From the NCBI GenBank assembly GCA_942486035.1, contig CALNXK010000020.1, positions 3,862,001 to 3,926,000 of the forward strand: a DNA stretch of 64,000 nt, written 5' to 3'. The position numbers were made by a program, and so were the translations under genes. Of this stretch, positions 1 through 12,000 are shown in pieces. Within the stretch, counting starts at the first letter, position 1; the number at the start of each line of letters is the position of its first letter. The stretch is from Porites lobata (Eukaryota > Cnidaria > Anthozoa > Scleractinia > Poritidae). Below the pieces are notes generated by a model. That model did no database searches. It was not told the DNA's origin and was given only the letters and a program-made list of their open reading frames with translations.

Positions 1-1432
1 CCTTCTGGAATATACATTTTTAACCCCGAAGTGCAGAGTCCACTAAAGTTAAAAATGTCTTGCTAAGTTGTTCTGTAAGTTATCGTCTAGCCGAGTCAAT
101 GACTTAAGAACATTAAATCCAGTCAGAGTACATAACTGAGATGTCTGACTCTTATGTAATTTGTTTTCATTCGTTCATCCTTTAGTTTATCTTTTGTTGA
201 TGGCCAACGCTGGGCTGGTTGTTAGGTTTAAGATGCTGGTAGACAAGCCCAAGTGGTGTTAGGCACCAAGAATCCTCTCAAAAGCAACATAATGGCCCAG
301 TAAAGCGCTATAACTATGCAAGGAAGCCTTCTAGAAAACATGGACAGCTAAAATTAGTCAAGATTAAGACAGATTATAACAAAGAAAATTCCAATTGTAC
401 GTCAGTTTGCCCCGAAACTTTTCAAAGTTGAATGTCTTGGGAAGACAATAGATCAGTGCTGCTCTCCATCTACCGATGTTATTAATTAGTCAGTGAAACG
501 TCGTATATATAATTAATCTCACTTTTTAATGCTGAAAATATTTTGCACATCTATGCCATTGTGAAAGGAAGGTACCATTCTGATCTCGAAACTTTTGTGT
601 TATCAATTTTAAGACATGGGAAAGTATCACAGCAACTGAAGTTCTACGCATTTTTTGGAACATTGAATTCTTTGCGATGTACCTCGTGATGTTTGCAAAC
701 AAACATGAATTATTTGTGTTCTCTTAGATAAGACAGATATAGACAGGGATTGCCAATTTTAAGGTGTGGTACTGCGTTTAAATATTTGTTTGACTGAGTC
801 ATGTTTTGTCAACGTCCTTTTTTTGCTTATGTCCTGTAATCCTTAGGCGCGAGTTTTTATCAGTTAATACCTTTTCACGCCAAATTTATAAGTGACGACA
901 GACGTTATTGTACAGTGAAGTAAAAATCTTGATTGCGAGTACGTGACGATTCATTATACGGGCTATTTTGATTGGGTTTTCGCGCTAAGTACTGCAGAAG
1001 TACTTTCCGGGCAATGTAGTATGGGTTTTCAACTTGGTGCAATTGCAGTATAGTATTATAACATTATTGCGTGCAAGCTGAAGAAAGCTGTATTAACTTA
1101 TGCCGCTGTCGCCATTCCGACTGTAACAAATTTAAAAGCTGGAAAGCGATCTTAAAGATTCTTTGTTCCTGAAATTATTGAAAAAAGGGTTAGTGAAATT
1201 TCCTTCTTCTATTCAGTAGTAGACTTAGATCTATATGGTGATTCTGTGTCCTAAAATGCATAGTCCAATATTTCAGTATCCTTACACAGACAAAAATACG
1301 ACTTCAATCGAGTTCAGGAGACAGGATTCATAATATAACGGTTATATTTTGTATTAAAAAAGGGAAACAGCTATACTGTGGTTGGTTGCCCTGAAAGAAT
1401 TACTGCTTGCTATTTTTTATTATCATATCGAT

Positions 1433-1614
1433 TACAGTGGAACCTTGATATAACGAACCGCTATATAACGGAGTCCTCGGTATAACGAACGATTTTCTTG
1501 ACCCCAGTAATAGTAAATTATATGAAAAAGTACCTCGATATAACGAAACGTCGTATTATAGCAAACAAATTTTGCCAGTTCCTTGGCACTTCGTTATATC
1601 GACGTTCGACTGTA
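1433..1614. mobile_element. Short pogo/Tigger-like inverted-repeat element (MITE)
   Basis: The left end reads TACAGTGGAACC followed by a GATATAACGAA motif; the right end is the reverse complement with few changes (TTCGTTATATC...CGACTGTA). A TA dinucleotide flanks both sides, as expected for Tc1/mariner/pogo target duplication. At about 180 bp it has no coding capacity and is non-autonomous. Similar CAGT(T/C)GAACC ends recur near 19168, 38571 and 41073. Confidence 0.7.
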
Positions 1615-4600
1615 GTGCAAAAAGAAAAAAAAACGCAAAATTTACCTGTTCTCAATTTTCGGGTCAGGTCACAGCTAGTCCTTTTCTGCACGTTTTCAAA
1701 ATTAGCGGCCCTTAAGTCTTAACTTCAACGAAATCGAGCCTAATCCGTTTCCAATTTTCTGCCTTTGCTTTTGCTGTTTTTATGAACGCGGTTTTACACA
1801 TAAGAAAAAAATTGTCTTCTCTTTACGCGGCTTGCACTGACAACAACAGCGACAAGGAAAGATGTTTTCTTAACGGTTGGGGTTAAGAGTACTAAACCGT
1901 CAAACGGTTAGGGTAGTAGGAGATCGCACTGCCCTACGAAACTTCTTGTGGTGTAACAAACACACTCACGTAATCATGATACATTTCAAGCCGGTTTGCT
2001 TTTCACTGGTACTCCAAAAGACTTCTTATTCAAACAACACAGTAAACGAAGTTGCTTTAAATGTATAACAACCAAAGCCTATACGTAAAAAGGGTGCTTA
2101 GCCGAAAGTCCCCCGGACCTTACTATTACGGTGATTTTGTCTTTTTTCTCTCGGCCATAAATGTAGAGAAATATACTTAGCCTTTTTGGAAATTCTTAAT
2201 TTGAAGATTGCCGTTCAACTCCGAGCAGTCGCACGAGTGAAAAGACTTAACTCAGTACAAGATGCCCCACTTGTACTCTTAAGTGTAACCATTCAAAGTA
2301 ATAAAACTAGTCTGGCAGTTTTCTTTACCAGAGTCATTTGTTTGGCGCTGCATTTTTCCTATTAATTTTCATTTCAATCTGTCCTTTCTGAAGTGATGCA
2401 CACCGTCCACTTTAAGATGAGAGTGTGTAAATCTTTGGCCACTAACGAGGATTTTACGATCTTTTTCCAATTAGGAATGTGTTAAGCTATTAAAGTTTGC
2501 TTGTTCTAAATATAACTTATCGAAGTGATTAGACATTAGCTTAGAACAAGTGCTTGCTAAATCGATTTAGACATGACAGAAGTTGCATTGTTTCTCCTCA
2601 ATAAAATCGTGATTAGAATATGCACACCATTAATTAGTCAATTAGATTAATCAAAGATTAGTTAAAATTCTGCGAACTATGTCTTGTTTTTCAGTAACTT
2701 AACGACCCGAATTAAATTAAAACCACGATTTTTGTTGATATTTTCAGACCAAAAAACACTATCAGTAAAAATAATCGTTAATCATCCGAAAAAATAACAG
2801 AGACCTGCATCGCGTGCGGTTTTGAAACAGCAGTTCTCTGTTGTTGACTTTAACTGATAACCATCACAGATCTGACCAGAGTTAGGGTAAGTGCTGTTGT
2901 TAAGACCTCGATGGCATTGCCACGAAAATGCTTTACGCTAATAGCATAGAGAACAGAAAGGTGGTCTCAGAGGCACCAAGAAACACCCACGCACCATAAA
3001 CAGCACGGCATGTACATGTAGCTAACTGTATCGCTGTGGTTACACTTTAGGAAAATCAAAATAATAAAAAAATGTTGTCAACTGTTTCACATTACTAGAA
3101 AGATCCAAATTTTATTTTGTTTAATGCTGAAAAGTGAATGGCCGTTTGCAATAGTACTGCGTAACACGTTTCACTTAAATGGTCAACTCGTTGGATTTTC
3201 AAGATCCATACACCAAAACACTAGAATTCACTGATTCTTGATTCTAAATTTGGGAATGCCGGTATCAAGGGTTAAGTGCTCTTAAAAGGTCGACTCAAAA
3301 AGGTAAACAGTCTCGCTTCCAAGCTACTTAATTTGAGCAAAGATCGGTAAATACAGTGTTATACGTTTGGAAATGACAATGTTGGGTAGCGACCAGATTA
3401 TAAGGAGCAGCCAACGAAGGAATTTCTTCCCAAGTGATTATACAAGCGGGCCTAGGCTTTCTTGGAATCCTTAAATCTACGTGGGCATTTCTGTCTTGCA
3501 CTAAAAAAGACTAATTTCCTAAGCTGAACACTCCGCGGAACTGAACCGTTTATGTAATTGCATGAAGGTGACACTTAAAATTCGAAAGCACATCCTTGTA
3601 AAGCGACTCTACTGGAATGAAAAGGTGAGCACTGACTTGCAATTTAGTTTTCTTTTTTGCGTACGTGATGCACTTTTTTTAATGATAACGAGAAAGACGT
3701 TCAACGATCTAGATGACGCCATTTATTTAGTTTGTCAGTTCGAGATGTGTCTGAAGATACAACATTAAGTATAGCTTTTGTCAGAATATATAGGCATGCA
3801 ACACGTGCAAGCTGTGCTATGAAACTGGCCGCCGCTATCGTTGCTTTTAAAAACTTTTTAGGGAATACTGAAAGGCTTTGCGCAAAATAATTATAGAGCC
3901 TACACACAAAAAAAATCCCGCGTTTCCTTTTATCAGTAGCAATTAATCCACGTGCTCTCCTAACCTTGCTTCCGGCGGATTTTAAGTGCGTTCAGGCCGA
4001 GTCAATTGTGGCAAGCGGAGCTCAAGGCGGCTTGAAAGCCGCTGTTTTACTACCGATTGCAAACATCCGTAGCGGTTGCGCACTCACGTGCTTCGCATGC
4101 GAAAATTTACACTTTCGGCGTGTCGCGAATTAGTAGCAGTGATTTTAGGTGTAAGAAAAGACGATTGTTTTCCAGTCTTCTGTTTCGCAGGCTATCCGTT
4201 TTCCTACTTGGAACGATATCAAAAACTGCAAATTTTCAATGCAACTGATATAGCGGTTTTTAATGCCTGATTAGTGCCCAGCTTTGCGAAAAATTGTGCT
4301 AAATATCCGTGTAATTGAATTATCGTTTTTATCTCTGCGAGTCAGGTGGAACGTTTTTGAAATTATGGTTTAATCTGAACCAAATTGCAAACACTGTTGC
4401 CACTCTTAGTGCTAGGAACTGCGGGAAATGTTACAAAAAGTTTAGAAGTTGCTTGACCGTTCCCGGCTGCCACTTTAGCCTCACGGAGTTTAACATGGGT
4501 CATCTAAGGTTATTTTAACGTCCACTTTACAGAAATTACTGTCTTCCAGTATGTTAATTTAGGCTAATCGGACAGAACATTGGTCTATATATGAAAGTGA

Positions 4601-4664
4601 TAAGCGAGAGCTCAGTTTTTCCCCTGAACTTTTTGTGAAATTGAAACAGATATTGCTATTATTG

Positions 4665-4750
4665 TATTACTATTATTATCATTATTATTAATTATTGTAC
4701 ATTAAAAAACACAAATAAAGTTTCCATCATTATTATTACTATTATCATAG
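4665..4750. repeat. ATT-rich simple repeat with AATAAA-like tail
   Basis: An imperfect (ATT)n/(ATC)n tract brackets an AATAAAGTTTCC segment. This arrangement, a polyadenylation-like signal followed by a simple repeat, often marks the 3' end of an old LINE or SINE copy, but no coding remnant was recognised beside it. Confidence 0.5.
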
Positions 4751-6032
4751 AAACTATGGTCCAGCGCCTTGAGAGAAGAATGTTCAATTATGTATCAATT
4801 ATGTGTTCCAAATTTCGGGAGACTACATTCAGCTTCAGCTGTACATTTTGCGATTCATTAGCAGAAAACTCGTGTTCAAGTAAGGTGTATTTTTGCGAAA
4901 AGATTTTCGGTTACACTTTGTCATCCAGTTCGCCATATTTTTGCAGTGATAATCAGAGAGAAACTTAAAACAAGAATTAATTAAACATGTTTTTTGCGAT
5001 AAACTTAATTATACGATTTGCAGTTATGACTTGTATCAATTTCCTCAACGTGGATTTTAGGACTTAAGGGGGAAAACCAGGTTAAAACTTTGCAAGAAAG
5101 AATTTTCTTTGATCAGAAATCGGGCTCTTTTGTATAGTGGATTTTCCAAATAGTACTAAAACTGCATCGTGTTTTAGTGATCTTAGCAGTCGATTTGCAT
5201 ATGATTAAAGGTATTTAGATACTGCAATTCTTGGTTACATTTTACCATAATTACTTCGTGACGGACAAAGATTGGGATGATTTTTAATTTGCTCATTTTA
5301 TGACCTTAAATAACTGGTCGGAAGGCATTTCATCTCTTGTACGTGTACTCCTTAGTTTCTGTAAAGGTTTTTGAAGGATTTTTTTTTTTACTTAAACCTC
5401 CCAGACGCCACGCAAGCAGTACTTTATTAAAACAATAAATTGCTATCTTGGGTCCGATTATTTGTAACAGATAAATTTTCTATAGTTAGAAGCGCTCTAG
5501 CAGTAATTTATTTCTTCTTTAGACTCCTTCAATCGCATTAGACAGTGTGGCAGTATTCTTTTAATTTTTAATGTGGACGTATTGGTCACTCTGTAGTCAG
5601 CTGTCTTTAGATGGCGCCGTGTCAATATCAGCCCTTAAAATAAACACAGAATTATACGACAATACTTGTCTGATATATCTCGTATGCAGCACACGTATAA
5701 TGATACCATTCAACGTCTTTGTCACGAAAACCAAAATTCACGGAAAAAGGGTGTTATGTTCGGAGAGTGTGTTTTGAAAGTTGCCAGTTAAACAAAATTA
5801 TTTGATAACGCGATCGGAACGGTTGGTTTTGATGTCGTTACCGGCTGTGGGATCTGTTCAAAATGCTTATCATTTCTTTATCAGGTTAATATGAGTTATT
5901 ACCGTCACTCATATTTACTTGTTATCTGACTGTCATAATCTCACGCGATTGTTTTGGCACGGTGTTTTTAAACGAGTTTCTGTTGGTTTTGTTTTCCAAT
6001 CAGGTTTAACTTCGCTGGCGAGGCACGCAAAG

Positions 6033-9000
6033 ATGAAGGGACCCCTGGTTTTGTTTTTCGTATTCGTTGTGATCAGCCGTTGTTGGGGCTTTGAGTGCCC
6101 AAAGCAGTGCAAATGTGGGGAAACGATCCGATGCAAAGTACGGGATTTAACCATCTTGAAGGAAATATTACCTGCAAATATCACCAGACTGTAAGTACCC
6201 TGAAGAGACGGTATACTTCTCTCTATCATAGTTGATCTTTTGATAATTCGGATTTGATGCTGGTTAGAACTGGGCTCAGTAACAATGTGATTTAATCACC
6301 TAACTTACAAAATGATCTACCGCAAGTCTGAGAAAGTTTTGTTCTTTTATGATAAGTCTAAGTAACATTTGAGTTGGAAGAGTAATTTAAGTACATAACA
6401 GATTTATTTTTCCGACTTTTTCAGTATCAATTCGTGAACAGAGAAAAACAACATAACTTTATTTGTTACGGTCGAAAAAGAAGCTTAGCTACTTTTTCAG
6501 TTTTTCGCCAAGGTTCCTGTTACAAATGCCGGCCTCGAATAACCACATTGGAAATCATGATTTTCTAACTTATAGTTCTGTATTTGATTTGACAAATGTG
6601 GTTTTCGTTTGTGGGTGGGCAAAAACAGCATCTGAAGGTGATTATTGTTCCCAAGAGATGCTTAAACGAGGGCATCCGAGCTGTGCTGACGGAACTACGT
6701 GAAGTCCTTGTTTGCTATCCGAAAATTTTAAATGTAGGAGATAAACTACCGAACAAAAGGCTCCTTAAACCAGCATCTCCCTGTCTTAGGATTTGATTTG
6801 TTTCTGTAAAAAAAGTGAAATTAAAATTTCTATACAGATGGAGTAAAAATGATGTTTTGCATTTCTTCTGTGCTTCCTTGTTTTATTTGCTGCAAAGCCC
6901 CGCTAGAGACTACAAACATTTGATATACGGTATCTGAATCATTGATTCGTGCAAAATGAATTGCGTTTTCACTTAAATGCAGTCGGAAACCAAATAAACA
7001 ATCCTAAAAAGATAAAAAAGGCTTGACTTTTGGTGGCGGCTGTTGAGTTAATGCAAAGAGCCAGCTTTGACCTTAAAATAATATTTTGACAAACCTCCGT
7101 GTGTTTCATCCTTTCCCCCAGTGCTTAAAGTCGAAACATTCCCGTGTGAATCGAGCTTCTTGAAAAAAAATTGGGAAGAGTGAAACTTTTTTTATTTTTT
7201 CGCAATAGAGCGTATACTCATACAAGGAAAGCTTTTAATAAATACAAATTAATAAGCTTTATTTAGGTACCACTATAATTAGAATATAGATATGGTCTGG
7301 GTCACTTTTAATTAAAGTTTAAATGGGCATATGGCCAATTTCTAAACGAGATTGTTATTGGTAGAACCATAAACCTTTTACAAGAGCTTTCAATAAATAT
7401 ACATGGATGTTTTAAAAAATCTGGGGGAAAGGACATTCCATAAAGCGAAGACACCTGTTATAATGAGAAAATCAGAGAAATCGATAGTTTATAAACAGGA
7501 CAGAGTTCGTACTTCCGTCATTTCTATTGATCGGTTTTTATGTCATCAATAAACCACAAGGCTTGCATGAGCCCGTCTTTTCGTCTTGTGTCGTTTTCCG
7601 CCCATGCTTGGTTCTAGTGTCGTTGCTTTTTTGCTTTTTTAATTGGGTGATCATGAGTAGATGCTGTTTGGTAGTCCTGATGGGCCAATTCAACATTTGT
7701 ACGTCTTCCATAATACCGGCTTCTTTACCCCTCCCCCCTCCCCCTACCTCAATTTTGCATAGCCAGATAACTTTTGTTTTTAGTTTCTCCTGGGCATCAC
7801 AGTCGTCCTAGGAGTAATTTAAGATTACGCCTATGCAGAATTTTGGGGAGCAAAAAGGGTGTATTACGGGAAATGTGCAAATGGCCAATCGGCTCAATAA
7901 TGTTGATTCAAGCCCAGCCTTTTCCGGACTTTTGTCCCCGCTTAATATAGATCGAAATCAGAGTGCGTCCCTCATCCGCCATCTTTCCTTCGATACGTCC
8001 AGCAGTGGCCGGTGAAATAAGGGCTCACTATTTAGTTTGCTAGGATTATCATCATGATAACGTTATTATTCATTTTTCGTTCGTTTCTTTTCAAGAAATG
8101 TAAGACTAAAAACGGTCGTTGAATCTAGAAACAAACAACAACAACAACTTGACCATGCTGGTCCTGTTTGCTAATCATTAAGCCCGTTGCAAACGGACGC
8201 AATATTGTTAGTTAACGACTCCCAATGGATGCTACACGTTACGCCCGTTTGCACATCCCGTCGCATTTTGTTGCATGTTGTTGCGAGTCGTTGCACAAAG
8301 TTTCAAACCGGTCAAACTTTGGAGCCAACAGTGCGGCCAAACATTTATTTTGTTTGGTGATCGCCGAAGCGTAGCACAACAATGTTGAATCCGTTTGCAC
8401 AGGTCTTCCACGCCATTTCACAAGGGTACAAGATTTTATGGGTTGATCCTTCCTACGATGCACCATAAGTCCCAACATGGTAGGGAGTTGTTGCGTACGT
8501 TTGCAAGTAGCTTTACGTTTTTTACATCCTCGGGGACCCAGGGACAGATAGTGGGGGCGAGGGAAAGTCTAAACGGGAGGAAAAATATGGCACAAAAGAA
8601 AAGTAAAGAACGGCCAGAAGAGCCCCTGGGGACAAATCAGAAGCCAGAACGGCGGCGACCGTTTGGAACTGGTCTGGTAAGACATTGTCTCCAGGGGCTC
8701 TTCTCGCCGTTCTTTACTTTTCCTTTGTGCCATATTTTTCCGCCCGTTTAGACTTTCCCTCGCCCCCACTATCTGCCCCTGAGTCTCCGAGGATGTGTTT
8801 TTTATAGTTTTTATAGGTACCCCTTTTCGCAACTAATATATTCGTTTTATTGACTTCCAGTGATCTATCGTCAGAAGGCATTAGCAAAATTCCACCTGGA
8901 ACTTTTGAAAATTTTACTTCACTTCGATATCTGTAAGTATACGTCTACATGCTCTAAACTACGAATGATTCTACCTTTTTTCTCAGATAAAAGCAAGCAA

Positions 9001-12000
9001 CTGAGCTGCGCACGGGAGAGTTTGTAGAAACAACTGACACACGCTAGCTAGTGTTTCCCCTCCTTCCTCTCGACCATAATTATTTTATCTGTTGGGCGAG
9101 AAAACTGAGTGTTTTATTCGTACTCTCATGTAATGGAGTTTAACGTAGGTTTGAGTTTGGACTTCCAGTAATTCTCTTCTCGTTAGAAAGATGTTCACGC
9201 GATTTTGTTTTAACGTTTAGGTTTGAACTTGAACTTGCGGTTTTATCGTGTAATTATTAAGCTTACGAATTGTAAGTTTAACTTGGGCTTAATTCATTTT
9301 GTCTTGTTTTCTCTGCAGATCGCTTGCAAACAACTCAATCAAACGTCTCACAAGGCACTCCTTTAGGGGACTTCGCAACCTCACAAAACTGTAAGAATCC
9401 GCATATATTGTATATTTAATTTACTATCCAGTCATTTACAAGACTTTTTAGCGCAAATACTCGAGAGGAGAAGTGTTCCGTCACGTTACCATGGTAGCAA
9501 AATAGCAACGACCTCTGCGACAGCAACGAGAACGGAAAATGAGCATTAGGTTTATATTAGCAAAACAACAACCTTGCATGCTTTTTTGTACATTTCTTAG
9601 CCGTCGTTGCACGACTGCGACTTGAAACTTTGTAATTTCAAGCCCCCACCTTATAGCGTAGCGAACATAACACCGTTTTCTTCTTCTTTTTCTAAACTTG
9701 GATACCGTCCTTTCGGATTCGAACCCAGAATATTTCTCCAACATTTGACAAGTTCAGTGAAGTTGAATAAGATCAGTGAAATGGTGACGTTTTCAGTTTG
9801 TCGTCATCCATAAATTTTGCTACCATAGCAACGTGACGTAAACGGCTTCTGTTCTTAATAGATCGTTTTCATATCACGTCACTTCCTTCTCGTTGGTGTC
9901 CCAAAAACAATTTAAGAACAACCAAAGAGGATCTCTGTCTCTAAGATTGCGTCGTCCACTTTTGCATGACGTCAAGTCCGCCATTTTGGTGTCCCAAAAA
10001 CAAATTAAGACGACCAAGGAGAATCTCTTTCACTAAGATTGCGCCGTCCACTTTTGCATGACGTCAAGACCGCCATGTTGAGATGCCAAACCAGTCCCGT
10101 GGTCCCATTTCATACGCAATAACTTTCTTTCGGTTAAAACAAATTGCATATCTGCTGACCACGTGAGTGAAAACACTATGATTGGGCTTCATCAAAACAA
10201 CATTTTACTTTATAAAATTAACAACTGAAGACGCAGCTCATACTTAAGACCACTGAAAATAAATGAATCAAAGCCGCGTTTAAAAATTGTCCGATTACTG
10301 TACGAAAAAGGCGCAAATATTCGTGATGGTTTCCAAAGACTTGTCTGAAGGGGAATGATGATTTCTAAGAAAGGATTATAGATCAACGGCTTTTAAACAA
10401 GAGAGCTAACGCGAAGTATCTACCACTTTAGAAGCGAGAGGAAAACTGGGACAAGTCGTAAGCTTTCGCAAAGTCTTCTGGACCGTTTGCTAGGGACAGT
10501 GGGGAAAATTGGCCATTGGCTGACCGGCGCGTCCATCCCAGAAGCAATTGCGATACACATCTCCTTTTTGTTTGTAAAGTGGCGAATCTGTAGCCTGTTC
10601 ACATAACTCATTTTTTGGTCATGTAATTTGTTTCTGTTTTCTTTTGTAGAAATCTGCTAAATAATGATCAACTGACTTTGGACAAGGACGTCTTTAAAAG
10701 CCTCCCAGCTTTGAAAACAATTCAAGTGAATGGAAACGTCCGTAGCCAGTTACCGGAAGTATTTCTGAACAGAACTCATACGGTTAATGTTTCCATTGAA
10801 AGAAAGCACGAGAATGTCCATTGCGAATTCCACAAAAAGCCGCGGGAACAGTGTTTTCAGAGTAGCTATCCAGTATGCGCGGAAGCCATGGATATCAAGG
10901 AAGATCTCGAGAAGCGTTCGCCCTTTCCAAAACATGCGTGCGTTCTCGCTACCTGTGAGAACAAGCAGAGAAAGGTCAAACTCGTTTGTATGGCTTCGAG
11001 TTCAATGGCGAACAACACGTGTTTGCCAGGCATGATTGGGGAAAATACCGGCGTGAAACTTGCTTTATGGACGTTTGGTCTTTTAGCTGTGGCCTCAAAT
11101 CTCCTCGTGTTGCTGACTTTATTGTGCAACAGTGAAGTTCGAAGCACACCACTCTGCATTTTCGTCATGAATTTACTTTTTGGGAACATTTTAATTGGCG
11201 CCCATATTGTCATTGTGACCGTCTCTGATACAGTAACATACGGGGACTCATCTGAGTGCCACCAGGAATCATGGGATGGCAAATTGTGTGTACCGCTGTT
11301 CATTATCAAATACATCGGGCTCATCATTGTTGTCCTATCTCTCGTGCTCGTTACAATTGAAAGATTTCTCATTGTCATAGTAAAGTCGACCCGTCGCTTT
11401 GGTGCGTGCCGAGCAATTGGCTACGTCTTCGAGAGCTGGATTTTTGCGACTATCGCCACAGTGGTTCTGTGGACAAAAGCGGACAAGTGGGGCTATCTTT
11501 GCTCGACTTTTTCCAGCGGTAAATCATATATGGACTTCAACAAGGGCATTAATTTGGCGCTTTTGGGTATTTGTGTGATGCTTATATGCCTGCATTTATT
11601 TATGATCTGTCGAACGAAGCTTAAAAAACCCGTTATTGCAGTGACAGTTGAATACCGAAACGCTGTTCGCATGTTTCTTGTCGTACTATCCACGTTTTTT
11701 GCCTGGGCAGTTCCTTACACGCTTTTCCTATTCACAGTACCTGAAATATTCACAGAAACTATTGCCATGCAAACTATGGCAATTTCCCTGTCCGTGAATG
11801 CTTGTTTACATGCTTTCTTGTACGCATTTGATAACGACCATTTGGAAAATCTCTACAGCGCTTTGTCGTGTAGGAAAGAGGACTCGAACGAGAGTAGCCT
11901 TAAGACTGAAAAAGCTAAACACGCTAATACCGACATTGAAATGGGTCAGATGCCCGCAAAAAAATCGCTGGAGTCTTTGACCATAGTTGAAGCAAAGGAG

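Larger units (their letters stand above)
1..6032. other. Gene-free upstream region
   Basis: Apart from one small inverted-repeat transposon at 1433-1614 and an ATT-rich tract near 4665-4750, I see no gene. Open frames are all under about 95 codons, lack recognisable motifs and overlap one another on both strands. The last few hundred bases should contain the promoter and 5' untranslated leader of the receptor gene that starts at 6033, but no convincing TATA box or initiator could be picked out. Confidence 0.6.

Noticed and set aside
5919..6032. Upstream in-frame ATG for the receptor at 5919
   Set aside because: It would place 38 residues in front of a clear signal peptide, so the Met at 6033 is preferred.
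6463..6796. Two overlapping plus-strand frames after receptor exon 1
   Set aside because: They are intronic, in different frames, with no LRR pattern and no splice sites that would join the receptor.
8395..8832. Open frames of 118 (+) and 87 (-) codons with similar peptides
   Set aside because: The similarity is produced by the inverted repeat arms of the MITE at 8524-8796.
9484..9498. X-box-like GTTACCATGGTAGC in receptor intron 3
   Set aside because: It is part of the terminal inverted repeat of the element at 9478-9840 and does not fit the second half-site.
9700..9735. tRNA-like B-box (GGGTTCGAATCC on the minus strand)
   Set aside because: No matching A-box or cloverleaf around it, and the related copy near 61110 lacks the motif; it is probably a chance match inside a mobile element.
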